A stretch of 64,000 bases of DNA, taken from Vallitalea longa. Its GTDB lineage: Bacteria; Bacillota; Clostridia; Lachnospirales; Vallitaleaceae. Below the pieces are notes generated by a model. It was not told the DNA's origin, ran no database searches, and saw nothing but the letters and a program-made list of their open reading frames with translations. How positions within the stretch are numbered: the first letter of the stretch is position 1; each line of letters opens with the position of its first letter. A program made the position numbers and the translations under genes. The DNA is taken from the NCBI RefSeq assembly GCF_027923465.1, contig NZ_BRLB01000002.1, positions 248,001-312,000 on the forward strand. The letters are read 5' to 3'. Shown piece after piece: positions 19,165-28,872 of this stretch.

Positions 19165-20164
19165 TTATCTCGTCACCTCCACCTCTAGAGATAACAATTT
19201 CACCAGCGTCTTCTAATTTCCTAATTATACCAACAATCTTTTGTTGGGCTTCTTCTACATCTTTAAGTCTAACAGGTCCCATATATTCCATGTCTTCTTT
19301 TATCATTGTGGCTAAACGTTTTGACAAGTTATTAAATATGGTATTCTGTACTTCTTCACCTGCACCTTTTAATGCTGTTGCTAATTCATTATTATCAACA
19401 TCCCTAAGAATAGTTTGAATTGAACGACTATCAAGTGTCAATATATCTTCAAATACAAACATTTTCTTCCTAATTTCTTCAGCAAGTTCAGTATTTTCAA
19501 TTTCTAATGTTTCCATAATATTCTTTTCTGTAGATCTATCTACAGAATTTAATATTTGAACAATAGAATCTACTCCACCAACGATTGTATAATCCTGAGT
19601 AACTAATGATGATAATTTTCTTTCTAATACGTTTTCTACATCTTTGATTACATCTGGTGATGTCCTATCCATTTCAGCTATTCTTCTTGCAACATCCGCT
19701 TGTTTCTCTTGTGGCAATGATGCAAGAATCATTGCTGATTGAGATGGATTTAAATAGGAAAGAATAAGTGCAATTGTTTGGTTATGTTCATCTTGAATAA
19801 AGTTAAGAAGCTGGCTAGGTTCTGTCTTCCTAACAAATTCAAATGGTCTAACTTGTAATGATGCTGTAAGTCTACCAATAACCTGTTTTGCTTTATCAGC
19901 TCCAAGTGCATTTTCAAGAAGTTCCTTGGCATAACCAATACCACCCTCAGCAATATATTGCTGAGCTAAACATACTTCGTAAAAATCTTGTAATACCGAT
20001 TCCTTATCTTTTGGAGAAACGCTTCTTGTATTAGCTATTTCAAGTGTCAATTGCTCAATTTCCTCTTCCTTCAGATGTTTAAATACTTTTGATGATTTTT
20101 CAGGACCTAAAGCAATCAATAATATAGCAGCTTTTTGTATTCCTTTTATTTCTTTACTAGCCAT
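19157..20164 (-). CDS. fliG: Flagellar motor switch protein FliG
   Basis: FliG is the C-ring protein that contacts the stator and the MS ring. About 335 residues contain the N-terminal GIQKAAILLIALGPEKSSKVFKHL, the middle EHxQ-like stretch DEHNQTIALILSYL, and the C-terminal torque helix MFVFEDILTLDSRSIQTILR. I place the start at the ATG of MASKEIKG, which follows GGGAGTGA and the fliF stop. An upstream ATG (20185) inside fliF is less likely. Confidence 0.96.
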   Translation of the reverse strand: MASKEIKGIQKAAILLIALGPEKSSKVFKHLKEEEIEQLTLEIANTRSVSPKDKESVLQDFYEVCLAQQYIAEGGIGYAKELLENALGADKAKQVIGRLTASLQVRPFEFVRKTEPSQLLNFIQDEHNQTIALILSYLNPSQSAMILASLPQEKQADVARRIAEMDRTSPDVIKDVENVLERKLSSLVTQDYTIVGGVDSIVQILNSVDRSTEKNIMETLEIENTELAEEIRKKMFVFEDILTLDSRSIQTILRDVDNNELATALKGAGEEVQNTIFNNLSKRLATMIKEDMEYMGPVRLKDVEEAQQKIVGIIRKLEDAGEIVISRGGGDEIIV

Positions 20165-20168
20165 ATCA

Positions 20169-21764
20169 TCACTCCCAATCTTCATTTAGCCAGTTTCTAA
20201 GTAACTGTGCCACCGCATCAGGTTTCTCATCAACAAATTTTTCTATCTGAACTCTTGTATCTGATTTATCATCAAATTCGATTTCTTCAAGATCCTGTTG
20301 TTCCTTAGTACTTGCAAGCATATCTTCAACTGATAATTCAGGTTGTATCTCTGTTACTTCAACAGGTTCAGTACCTTTGTAAACCGCATATCCAAGTAAT
20401 GCTATCATAATTACAATTATAGCTATGAATATATAATCGGTTATTGGTTTTTTCTCAACAGAAACAGGTATAAAAGTAGGAACCTCATATCCTATTATTT
20501 GAACTTTTGAACCGTTAGCTGCATTATTAATTAGCGCCATAAGGTCATCATCAATAGCAATCTTTTCAGTTTGACTATTTTGAGCTTTAAATTCTTCCCA
20601 AGTAATATTGTCCAGATCACCTTGCTTTTCAAGAAGAGCCTGATCATATATCTTATATTTTTTAGCTGATATGGATACTGATGATTCATTGTATTTTATA
20701 TTTCCAATATGTTTTGATTCATTTGTAATGGTTTTGTTCACATCGTACTCTACTTGATCAATTTTGGTACTGCTATCGGAAGTACTATTATTAGGTACAA
20801 GATAATCAGTTGTACCATTATTAGAATCAGTTCCAGGAATTCCTGATGGAGTTTGATCTGTGCCTTGTGATTCATGATGATACTCTTTAGAAGGTATACC
20901 TTTTGCTTGTCCTTCTGGAGTACTATATTCTTCTTTCACAGAAGATTGCGCATCAAAATCTATGATTAAATCGGCAGTAACGACTGCGTCATCAAATTCT
21001 CCAAGTAAAATTGATAATACATCTTTTTCTATTTTATTTTCCATAGTCACTTCATAATTAATCTTATTGTTTAAACTAGTACCATTTTCTTCAATATCTT
21101 CACCGTAATATAACATCTCACCGGAACTACTAAGTATTCTAATATTCTTAAGATCTAGATTTTCAACTGAAGAAGCTAAAAAATTAGCTATACCATTAAC
21201 TTGTTCACTTGTTAAATCATTAGTAGTAGTTAATATCGCAGAAGCTTTAGCTTCTTTAACATCATCAAATATCGTTCTATCTTGATCTGGTATAACGAGC
21301 TTAACTACTGCTGATTCTACATCTTCGATAACAGAAATTTTATCTCCTAATTCATTTTCAAATGCTAACTTTTGCTTCGCATTCTTTTCTGCTTCTGTAG
21401 TACTAAGACTTGAGTTAAATGCTTCTTTATAAGTCATTCCAGTATTAGATATGATACCCATACTATCAAGTGCCATTTGAGCATCTTGTTTCTTTTTCTT
21501 ATCTACATATATTGAAGAAGCATCGTCTTTAACTTCATATTTAATTCCCTGCTCTTCTAATAAAGTCTTGACTTCATTTGTAGTTTTGGGTTCTAATCCA
21601 GAAACAAATGGTACCATCTTTGTTTTATTAAGTGCTATTGTTAATATACTCAATGCAATAACCGTGACTACCAAAGCTGCTATCATCTGCAACTTTTGCT
21701 TTTTGTCAAACTTGTTCCAGAACCCGGTTATTTGGTCTGAAGTTTTACTTATAAAACCAGGCAT
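20169..21764 (-). CDS. fliF: Flagellar MS-ring protein FliF
   Basis: FliF forms the membrane-embedded MS ring on which the motor assembles. The 531 residues have two membrane helices (about 24-44 and 448-467) flanking a large extracytoplasmic part. That part contains the ring-building YscJ-type domain and LPNTSTDSS-like linker regions. The short C-terminus that binds FliG ends in VAQLLRNWLNEDWE, a typical signature. An AAAGGGGTG site precedes the ATG. Confidence 0.96.
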   Translation of the reverse strand: MPGFISKTSDQITGFWNKFDKKQKLQMIAALVVTVIALSILTIALNKTKMVPFVSGLEPKTTNEVKTLLEEQGIKYEVKDDASSIYVDKKKKQDAQMALDSMGIISNTGMTYKEAFNSSLSTTEAEKNAKQKLAFENELGDKISVIEDVESAVVKLVIPDQDRTIFDDVKEAKASAILTTTNDLTSEQVNGIANFLASSVENLDLKNIRILSSSGEMLYYGEDIEENGTSLNNKINYEVTMENKIEKDVLSILLGEFDDAVVTADLIIDFDAQSSVKEEYSTPEGQAKGIPSKEYHHESQGTDQTPSGIPGTDSNNGTTDYLVPNNSTSDSSTKIDQVEYDVNKTITNESKHIGNIKYNESSVSISAKKYKIYDQALLEKQGDLDNITWEEFKAQNSQTEKIAIDDDLMALINNAANGSKVQIIGYEVPTFIPVSVEKKPITDYIFIAIIVIMIALLGYAVYKGTEPVEVTEIQPELSVEDMLASTKEQQDLEEIEFDDKSDTRVQIEKFVDEKPDAVAQLLRNWLNEDWE

Positions 21765-21835
21765 ATGTACACCCCTTTAACATAAATCACACATCCATTT
21801 TCTAACTTAGTTTAGGTTTGACATCTAAATATTAT

Positions 21836-22141
21836 TTAGACTTGCATACGCATTATTTCATTATATGCATCAAGTAATTTATCTCTCAAAGTTACTGTAT
21901 ATTGTAACGCCACTGAAGCTTTTTCTGATGCAACTAGAACATCAACAAAATTATCAGTTTTCCCTGTAGCAAAATCTGTAGTTACTTGTTCGGATTCTTT
22001 CTGCAATTGATTAGTATCGTCAATTAATCCTATTGCAGCTTTGTAAATATCTTCAAACAATTGTCCAGATTCATTTTTTGATTTGTTGCTACTAGATATG
22101 ATATTATTTATACTGCTAATATCTCCAATTTGGATACTCAT
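21836..22141 (-). CDS. fliE: Flagellar hook-basal body protein FliE
   Basis: FliE joins the MS ring to the rod. The start is placed at the ATG of MSIQIGD (22141), giving 101 residues; the upstream TTG sits inside the GGAGTGG ribosome-binding site. The C-terminus carries the hallmark SVALQYTVTLRDKLLDAYNE and ends IMRMQV. It lies between flgC and fliF, as expected. Confidence 0.95.
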   Translation of the reverse strand: MSIQIGDISSINNIISSSNKSKNESGQLFEDIYKAAIGLIDDTNQLQKESEQVTTDFATGKTDNFVDVLVASEKASVALQYTVTLRDKLLDAYNEIMRMQV

Positions 22142-22181
22142 ACTATACCACTCCAATCATATCAATTTATTAATCTCTTTC

Positions 22182-22619
22182 TTATTTACCAATCTCCAAA
22201 GATTTCATTGCCATTGATTTAGCTGCATTCATTGCAGTCACATTAGCTTCATAAGAACGATTAGCTGATATCATATTAACCATTTCTTCCACTGTGTTAA
22301 CATTAGGCATTAATACATAACCATCCTTATCAGCTTCTGGATGACTAGGATCATAAACACTTTTTAATGGAGCAGTATCTTCTATTATTTTGGATACTTT
22401 AACTCCTGAAGCAGTATAATTGTTTATTGAATTATTAAGCATAGAATTGAAATCAGTGCTACTTTGTTCTTCGAATAGTAAGACTTTTCTTTTATATGGT
22501 CCACCATCTTTTGTTTTGGTAGTATTTACATTGGCGATATTCTGTGAAATAATATCCATCCTTAGTCTCTGTGCAGTTAATCCAGTTGCACTAACATTCA
22601 TTGAATTAAAAAAAGACAT
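22182..22619 (-). CDS. flgC: Flagellar basal body rod protein FlgC
   Basis: FlgC is a proximal rod subunit. The 145 residues start with the rod signature NSMNVSATGLTAQRLRMDII and SQNIANVNTTKT, and end with VNMISANRSYEANVTAMNAA, the C-terminal flagellar basal body motif. A GGAGGTTAG site precedes the ATG. It follows flgB. Confidence 0.96.
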   Translation of the reverse strand: MSFFNSMNVSATGLTAQRLRMDIISQNIANVNTTKTKDGGPYKRKVLLFEEQSSTDFNSMLNNSINNYTASGVKVSKIIEDTAPLKSVYDPSHPEADKDGYVLMPNVNTVEEMVNMISANRSYEANVTAMNAAKSMAMKSLEIGK

Positions 22620-22683
22620 TTATCTAACCTCCAATCATATTTTTGATTTATCTTATTATATACCCAAGGTAAATTGTTTTATC

Positions 22684-23058
22684 TTACCTACTTAAAACTG
22701 TTTTAATTCTACTAAAGTTATTAGATACTTGGTCAACTAAAACATTGAATTTAATCTGATTTTTTGTAAGTTCTGTCATTTCTGTATCAATGTTAACATT
22801 ATTACCATCTAATCTATAACTTAGATTCTTTTTATCAACAACAACTTGTGGTGTCATAGTATTAAAACCAATTTTAGATGAGTTATTATTGGATAATAAT
22901 GCCTCTTGTAATAGCCCTTCAAATTTTACATCTTTTCTTTTATAACCTGGTGTATCTTCATTAGCAATGTTTTCTGAAATTACATTATGTCTCAATAAAC
23001 TAGCATCTAGAGATTTTCCTATAAGATTAATCCCGTTGTACATATTATTACTTATCAT
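22684..23058 (-). CDS. flgB: Flagellar basal body rod protein FlgB
   Basis: FlgB is a proximal rod subunit and the first gene of the fla/che operon here. The 124 residues contain the motif LRHNVISENIANEDTPGYKR and the C-terminal TKNQIKFNVLVDQVSNNFS. An AGGTGG site lies before the ATG, and a sigma-A-like promoter lies just upstream. The codY-flgB adjacency is also found in Bacillus. Confidence 0.96.
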   Translation of the reverse strand: MISNNMYNGINLIGKSLDASLLRHNVISENIANEDTPGYKRKDVKFEGLLQEALLSNNNSSKIGFNTMTPQVVVDKKNLSYRLDGNNVNIDTEMTELTKNQIKFNVLVDQVSNNFSRIKTVLSR

Positions 23059-23091
23059 AATTCCACCTGCCTTTTTATTCCATTAATATTT

Positions 23092-23119
23092 ATTATAATT
23101 TATATGTCGAAAATTGCAA
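23092..23119 (-). promoter_or_regulatory. Candidate sigma-A promoter of the fla/che operon
   Basis: On the minus strand, TTGCAA (23114-23119) is followed after 16 bases by a perfect TATAAT (23092-23097), about 34 bases before the flgB start codon. The operon is preceded by a terminator after codY, so a promoter is needed here. A sigma-D (GCCGATAA-type) element was not seen. Confidence 0.65.
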
Positions 23120-23278
23120 GGCTTTTGTAATGAGCAATTAGACTTAATTTACACTAATCAAATAAATAAGACTTAATTATTAATTTTAGTTCTTAAATAC
23201 TCAGTAATCTTTTACACAAAATTACTTTTATCCTATATATTGTATCAGTTTATGTCATAATATACAATATATACTTAA

Positions 23279-23293
23279 CAATTTTTGAAAATA
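23279..23293. promoter_or_regulatory. Possible CodY-binding box upstream of flgB
   Basis: The 15 bases read CAATTTTTGAAAATA and match the known CodY consensus AATTTTCWGAAAATT at 11 of 15 positions. It lies between codY and flgB, about 160 bases upstream of the flgB promoter. CodY represses the fla/che operon in Bacillus. In such AT-rich DNA a match of this quality can occur by chance, so this is only a candidate. Confidence 0.3.
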
Positions 23294-23410
23294 TTACCTA
23301 GTATTTACAGTAATAGCCTTTTTTCCCATTAAAATAATGATGCTACATATAGTTCATAAAACATCAAATAATATACAAGAAAAAATATAAATAAGAAATT
23401 TTATAATTAA

Positions 23411-23440
23411 CCAAAAAAAAGAAAGCTTTTGCAAGCTTTC
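23411..23440 (-). terminator. Intrinsic terminator after codY
   Basis: On the minus strand an 8-bp stem (GAAAGCTT pairing with AAGCTTTC, 4-base loop, 23421-23440) is followed by a run of T residues. It lies about 20 bases past the codY stop codon, separating codY from the flagellar operon. Confidence 0.85.
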
Positions 23441-23458
23441 CCTCTTTATTAAAAAATC

Positions 23459-24226
23459 TTAAAGTTTTTTGAGTTCTTCAATTAATACATCATTAAGAAC
23501 TTTAATATAAGTTCCTTTCATACCTAGTGAACGAGATTCTATAACTCCTGCACTTTCGAATTTTCTTAATGCATTAACAATAACAGATCTAGTAATTCCT
23601 ACCCTATCAGCTATTTTACTTGCAACTAATATGCCCTCTTTACCATTTAACTCTTCAAAGATGTGTGTAATCGCTTCTTGTTCTGAGAATGATAAAGTAC
23701 CAATTGCAGATTTAACGATAGTTGTTTTTCTGATCTCTTCTGTATTTTCTTCGTTAATTGATCTCATGATTTCTAGTCCTACCACAGTAGCACCATATTC
23801 ACTTAATATTATGTCCTCAATGTCATAGGAAGAATTATTCTTGTATAGGAATAAAGTTCCAAGTCTCTCTCCTGCAATATCAATTGGAATGATTATACCA
23901 ATATAATTATTTGCATTTACTTTTGAAGAGAACCCTAAAGTTTCAAGATTAACATTTTCTTTGGTTGATAAAACATTTAATAATCTTTCATTTAAATTCT
24001 CATCAATACATGCTCCAAGTTTATCTTGTAACAACTCCTCAATTATACCAATTTCTTCCCTATTATGAAGTCCTAGTAATTTGCCCTTTTTACTAATGAC
24101 TAATGCATTAGAATATAAAATATCACTAAGTACTTCACAGATGTCGGTAAATATTACCCTTTGTGTACCTGTTCTTTGTAATAATCTGTTAATTTTTCTT
24201 GTTTTATCCAGTAGTTGTACACTCAT
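23459..24226 (-). CDS. codY: Global transcriptional repressor CodY
   Basis: CodY senses GTP and branched-chain amino acids and represses nutrient-uptake, motility and competence genes during growth. At 255 residues it is close to the usual 259. The N-terminal GAF-type sensor domain starts MSVQLLDKTRKINRLLQ. The C-terminal winged helix contains ASKIADRVGITRSVIVNALRK followed by SAGVIESRSLGMKGTYIKVL. It has its own promoter and terminator. Its flanking genes topA and flgB match the Bacillus neighbourhood, though the codV-clpQ-clpY genes are absent here. Confidence 0.97.
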   Translation of the reverse strand: MSVQLLDKTRKINRLLQRTGTQRVIFTDICEVLSDILYSNALVISKKGKLLGLHNREEIGIIEELLQDKLGACIDENLNERLLNVLSTKENVNLETLGFSSKVNANNYIGIIIPIDIAGERLGTLFLYKNNSSYDIEDIILSEYGATVVGLEIMRSINEENTEEIRKTTIVKSAIGTLSFSEQEAITHIFEELNGKEGILVASKIADRVGITRSVIVNALRKFESAGVIESRSLGMKGTYIKVLNDVLIEELKKL

Positions 24227-24290
24227 TAAATTTTCCCTCCTAAATTATTATGCTATTAAGTTAAAAGCATCAACCAAGTTAACACATTTT

Positions 24291-24319
24291 ATTATATTAC
24301 GAAGCTTCTAAATATTCAA
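24291..24319 (-). promoter_or_regulatory. Sigma-A promoter of codY
   Basis: On the minus strand TTGAAT (24314-24319) and TATAAT (24291-24296) are separated by exactly 17 bases. They lie about 65 bases upstream of the codY start codon. This is a near-consensus housekeeping promoter. Confidence 0.75.
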
Positions 24320-24425
24320 GTATATATTTTAAATTGACGCTATTACCTTTCTTTTTTTTAAATCAAAGCAACTGCCCTAGACTATTATTTTAATTACTTT
24401 GATTATTTTAACGAATAAATTAAAT

Positions 24426-26501
24426 CTAATCATTTGTAACATTTTCTTTCAAAATACTATAATTACATTCTTCATTATTACATTTTAGATATTTGCCCTT
24501 TTCAACCATAATAGTTCCACATTTAGGACAAATTTCTTTTGTAGGTTTGTTCCAAGTCATAAAATCACATTTAGGGTTGTTTTCACACCCATAATATCTT
24601 CTGCCCTTTTTAGTCTTTTTAATAAAGATCTCGCCACTACATTTAGGGCAAGCAACACCCTCAACTTTTTCATATAGAGGTTTTGCATTTCTACATTCTG
24701 GAAAACCAGGACATGCTAAAAATTTACCATATCTGCCAATTTTGATTACCATGTTCCTACCACATTTATCACACAACACATCAGAAACTTCGTCCTTTAT
24801 TTCAATTTTGCCTATTTTTTCTTCAGCATATTCAATTGTATTACCAAAATCAGGATAAAAGTTTCTTAGTACTTCTTTCCATGGTATGTTTCCTGTTTCA
24901 ACTTCATCAAGTTCTTTCTCGAGAGCTGCTGTGAATTTCACATTAACTATATTCTCGAAATATTTTTCCATTATATCATTTACTATTTCTCCTAATTCAG
25001 TTGGAAAAATATTTTTCTTTTCTTTAGAAACATACCCTCTCTTTTGAATAGTAGATATAGTAGGAGCATAGGTACTTGGTCTACCTACACCGTTTTCTTC
25101 TAAAGTCTTAACTAATGATGCTTCAGTATATCTTGGTGCAGGTTGTGTAAAATGTTGTTTGGAGTTTAACTCTATCAAACTTAAATTAGAATCCTTATTA
25201 ATATTTCCAATCTTTTGGTTATCTTCTGTTTCATCCAAAATATTATAGACTTTTAAAAATCCATCGAAAATTAATACTGAACCGGAAGCATTAAATCGGT
25301 AATCTCCTCCACTAATTTTTATTGATTTTGTAGCGTATTTTGCGGGCTTCATTCTACTTGCAACAAATCTGTTATAAATCAGCTTATATAATCTTAATTG
25401 ATCCCTTGATAATGAATCTTTTATCTCATCAGGATGAATATCTATATAAGATGGTCTTATTGCTTCATGGGCATCTTGTACATTAGTTTTTTTATTACTT
25501 ACAATTTTTATATTATTTACATACTCTTCTCCAAAACTACTTTTTATATGTTCTTTTACTGCTTTGTCTGCATCATCAGAAATACGTGTAGAATCTGTAC
25601 GAAGATAAGTTATTAAACCTATTGTACCTTTACCTTTTACATCTACACCCTCATATAACTGTTGGGCAAATCTCATAGTTTTAGCAGTAGTAAAATTCAA
25701 TTTTTTAGCAGCTTCTTGTTGAAGAGTACTGGTAATAAATGGTTGAAGTGGTTTTTTCTGCCTTATACTTTCTTTTACATCATTTACTATATAGTCTTTG
25801 TCTTTTAGGTAATCAACTATTGTATCAACCTGCTCTTTGGAAGTTATTTTCATCTTTTTATCTTTGCCATAGAATGTAGCAATAAATTCATCCTTTGATT
25901 TATCGTCTTTTAGTTTCGCTTCTAATGACCAATATTCTTCGGGTATAAAGTTATTAATTTCTTCTTCTCTATCACAAATCAATTTTAAAGCAGTTGACTG
26001 GACTCTTCCTGCACTAAGTCCTTTTTTTATCTTTTTCCACAACAACGGGCTTATCTTATATCCGACTATTCTATCTAGAATTCTTCTAGCTTGTTGAGCG
26101 TCAACTAAATCCATATCAATTTCTCTTGCTTGTTTTATTGAATTCTTAACTGCATTCTTTGTAATTTCATTGAATGTTATTCTATAAAATTTTTTGTCTT
26201 GCAAATTAAGAGAAAATAATAAATGCCATGATATCGCTTCACCTTCACGGTCAGGGTCAGTTGCTAGGAAAACTTTATTAGCCTTTTTAACTTCTTTTCT
26301 TAAATGTTTTAGGAGTTCACCCTTACCCCTAATAGTAATATATTTAGGTTCGAAATCATTTTCTATGTCAACACCTAACTGACTTTTAGGCAAATCTCTT
26401 ACATGTCCCATTGAAGCTTCAACTTTATAATTACTACCTAAAAATTTTTTTATAGTTTTTGCTTTTGCAGGCGATTCAACTATTACTAAATTTTTTGCCA
26501 T
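24426..26501 (-). CDS. topA: DNA topoisomerase I
   Basis: This type IA topoisomerase relaxes negative supercoils. At 691 residues it has the Toprim domain at the start (LVIVESPAKAKTIKKFLG and TDPDREGEAI), the active-site Tyr299 in LITYLRTDSTR, and three C-terminal four-cysteine zinc modules from about residue 570 onward. A GGAGGG site precedes the ATG. It follows dprA by 12 bases, so the two are probably co-transcribed, as in Bacillus. Confidence 0.97.
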   Translation of the reverse strand: MAKNLVIVESPAKAKTIKKFLGSNYKVEASMGHVRDLPKSQLGVDIENDFEPKYITIRGKGELLKHLRKEVKKANKVFLATDPDREGEAISWHLLFSLNLQDKKFYRITFNEITKNAVKNSIKQAREIDMDLVDAQQARRILDRIVGYKISPLLWKKIKKGLSAGRVQSTALKLICDREEEINNFIPEEYWSLEAKLKDDKSKDEFIATFYGKDKKMKITSKEQVDTIVDYLKDKDYIVNDVKESIRQKKPLQPFITSTLQQEAAKKLNFTTAKTMRFAQQLYEGVDVKGKGTIGLITYLRTDSTRISDDADKAVKEHIKSSFGEEYVNNIKIVSNKKTNVQDAHEAIRPSYIDIHPDEIKDSLSRDQLRLYKLIYNRFVASRMKPAKYATKSIKISGGDYRFNASGSVLIFDGFLKVYNILDETEDNQKIGNINKDSNLSLIELNSKQHFTQPAPRYTEASLVKTLEENGVGRPSTYAPTISTIQKRGYVSKEKKNIFPTELGEIVNDIMEKYFENIVNVKFTAALEKELDEVETGNIPWKEVLRNFYPDFGNTIEYAEEKIGKIEIKDEVSDVLCDKCGRNMVIKIGRYGKFLACPGFPECRNAKPLYEKVEGVACPKCSGEIFIKKTKKGRRYYGCENNPKCDFMTWNKPTKEICPKCGTIMVEKGKYLKCNNEECNYSILKENVTND

Positions 26502-26513
26502 TTTTACCCTCCA

Positions 26514-27602
26514 CTACAATTTTTTAATGAAATACTTATTTGGCAGTTGTTTTATTACGCCCTTAAGTTCCAGTTTTGTTAATATCAACCCAAGTTCATC
26601 AATTGGTATATTTGACTTACTATGTATATCGTCAATAAATAAAGGTTCTAAACTTAAACAAGAATACACTATTTTTTCAATTTCTGCAAGTCCTAAAGTA
26701 ATATTTTCTGAATTTTTTTGTTTTTCATTGCTATATTTATATGAAAATTCCTCTAAAATATCATCAATATTAGTTACCATCTTTGCACCCATTTTTATTA
26801 GATGATTAGTACCTTCACTTAATTTATCTGTAATCCTACCAGGGATACTATATACATCTTTCCCTTGTTCTAATGCTTGGTCAGCAGTAATTAATGAACC
26901 ACTTTTACTAGCAGCTTCTACAATTAAAACACCGTCACTTATACCACTTATAATTCTATTTCTAAGAGGGAAATTACCTGCTTTAGGGATTTGATTAACA
27001 GGAAATTCAGATATTAACGCTCCATTTTCACTAATTTTGTTCATTAGCATATAATTTTCTTTTGGATAACATATGTTAACACCGCACCCAAGTACAGCAT
27101 ATGTCTTACCACCACCTTCTAAAGCTCCTTTATGTGCAGCGGTATCAATCCCTCTAGCCATACCACTAATAATTATAATTCCCATTTTTGCTAATTCTCT
27201 TGCAAAATATTTTGCAATTTCTCTACCATATTCTGTACATCTTCTAGCACCAACTATAGCTATAATAGGTGAATTAGCAGATAGTTCACCCTTAACATAA
27301 ATACCATATGGATAATCATAAATATTTTTTAGATTTTCAGGATACATATAATTATCAGTAGAATAAAAATTAATATTGTTTTTATTAAGTCTGTCATAAT
27401 ATTCTATTATTTTATGTTTATTTCTAGACTCAATAATTGTTTTCTTATCAATTTCTCTAATTCTTTTTACTTCATCAAGTTCATCATAAGTTGCCTCCCA
27501 TATATACTTTGGTTCATCAAAATAGTTAAGGAGGTATTTGATTTTTTTCAATCCAATACCTTTAATATTATTTAACCATAACCAATAATGCTCCTTTTCC
27601 AT
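26514..27602 (-). CDS. dprA: DNA processing protein DprA
   Basis: DprA loads RecA onto incoming single-stranded DNA during natural transformation. The roughly 362 residues contain an N-terminal helix-hairpin-helix-like region (LNNIKGIGLKKIKYLL), the Rossmann-fold core with VGARRCTEYGREIAKYFA and ISGMARGIDTAAH, and a C-terminal winged-helix DML1-like domain. The start is chosen at MEKEHYWL, after GGGGAG; an ATG 12 bases upstream is an alternative. Its neighbour comM, another transformation gene, is interrupted in this genome. Confidence 0.95.
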   Translation of the reverse strand: MEKEHYWLWLNNIKGIGLKKIKYLLNYFDEPKYIWEATYDELDEVKRIREIDKKTIIESRNKHKIIEYYDRLNKNNINFYSTDNYMYPENLKNIYDYPYGIYVKGELSANSPIIAIVGARRCTEYGREIAKYFARELAKMGIIIISGMARGIDTAAHKGALEGGGKTYAVLGCGVNICYPKENYMLMNKISENGALISEFPVNQIPKAGNFPLRNRIISGISDGVLIVEAASKSGSLITADQALEQGKDVYSIPGRITDKLSEGTNHLIKMGAKMVTNIDDILEEFSYKYSNEKQKNSENITLGLAEIEKIVYSCLSLEPLFIDDIHSKSNIPIDELGLILTKLELKGVIKQLPNKYFIKKL

Positions 27603-27642
27603 AGTACTCCCCATACGCATCACCTTTTAGTACAATTATTTG

Positions 27643-28872
27643 TTATTTTTTCTTTAGTCTCGTTACTAGTTTTTTGATTTTGGGTACCCAAAATTCCCAC
27701 AAATGATAATAGAATTTGCTGACCACTAAATCAAACTCACCTATATACTCTACAAAATCTCCATTAAATCCTTTTTTAAACCTATATAATCCATATAAGT
27801 GATGATTTGGGTCCAGATTACCAGAAATACCTCTAAAATCATATAATGTGCAGCCACAATCCATAGAATATGCTATCATATGCCACTGCAATAAATAATT
27901 AGGCATTAGATTTCTATAAAGGTTGTCACTAGCTCCATAGAGATACCAAGATTTTTCACCATTCAAGAGTATGATGGCTCCAGATACTATAATGCCTTCT
28001 GGGTTTTCTTCAGCTAGTTTTTTCATCTCCGGTATTTCTCTTTGTAGTTTATTAATCCTGTCTTCATTAGGTTTTTTGGAATTTTGTTCTTTATCTAAGT
28101 CTTTAATTGATTTATCTAAAGCTTTATTAACATTATACTTTGCCATAAAAACCTTCATTTTACCTTGTTTTTCCATTGATTCATACATATCTTGGAAATA
28201 TTTTAGAGGTCTTGTTATGAAACCGTCTCTAGCTCCTGTAATTCGCATAATTCTTTCAAACTCTTTTAGATCATTAATATTTCCTTCATATATTTCTATA
28301 CCTTTTTTTTCTGCTAATCTGATATTATATCTAGTTTTGTGATGAAAACTTTTAAAAAGAGTATCTTTGTCTTTATCTACATCTAATTTAAATACAAATC
28401 TAGGCTGAATACCTTCAAAATCAAGAGTGGTACCTTTGTGAGCATAACCCATATCTTTAATTGAATTAATTAGCATTGAATTATCTATACCATCTTCTCT
28501 AATATCTCCATCAATAGTTCTTTCCTTGTAAATAATACAAGGATCTATCTTAACAAAAATCGCTTTAGTTTTTTTAGCATATTGCTTAACATTTTTTGAG
28601 AATTCTCTAATCAATGAAACATCATTGTAATCAAGAACATACCCACGTGGAGCATATAATATATATCGAGATAGACCAGGTAACTTTCGTCTTAAAAGCA
28701 TAGCTGAAGCTTGTAAATCACCATTATCGTCTTCAAGTCCAACTAATTCTTTAGTCCATTCACCCATACTTTTAAAATTACCCCATTCTATTGATTGTAA
28801 AGCATGACCATTAGGATGTTTTTCATTAAATAGAGTATATTTCTTTTCATCTATATGTGTAACAAAATTCAT
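27643..28872 (-). CDS. FemAB-family peptidoglycan aminoacyltransferase
   Basis: This enzyme family transfers amino acids from aminoacyl-tRNA to the peptidoglycan stem peptide to build cross-bridges. The 409 residues show two GNAT-like halves, a charged coiled-coil insertion at about 255-300 (including KDLDKEQNSKKPNEDRINKL) as in FemA, FemB and FemX, and the family stretches YNIRLAEKKGIEIYEG and YLLQWHMIAYSMDCGCTLYDFRG. The start overlaps the stop of the racemase-like gene (TAATG), implying a shared transcript. The amino acid used cannot be told by eye. Confidence 0.9.
   Translation of the reverse strand: MNFVTHIDEKKYTLFNEKHPNGHALQSIEWGNFKSMGEWTKELVGLEDDNGDLQASAMLLRRKLPGLSRYILYAPRGYVLDYNDVSLIREFSKNVKQYAKKTKAIFVKIDPCIIYKERTIDGDIREDGIDNSMLINSIKDMGYAHKGTTLDFEGIQPRFVFKLDVDKDKDTLFKSFHHKTRYNIRLAEKKGIEIYEGNINDLKEFERIMRITGARDGFITRPLKYFQDMYESMEKQGKMKVFMAKYNVNKALDKSIKDLDKEQNSKKPNEDRINKLQREIPEMKKLAEENPEGIIVSGAIILLNGEKSWYLYGASDNLYRNLMPNYLLQWHMIAYSMDCGCTLYDFRGISGNLDPNHHLYGLYRFKKGFNGDFVEYIGEFDLVVSKFYYHLWEFWVPKIKKLVTRLKKK

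Noticed and set aside
24340-24420. Inverted repeat AATCAAAG/CTTTGATT downstream of topA as a terminator
   Set aside because: The loop is about 28 bases, and the minus strand has A residues instead of a T-run after the stem.
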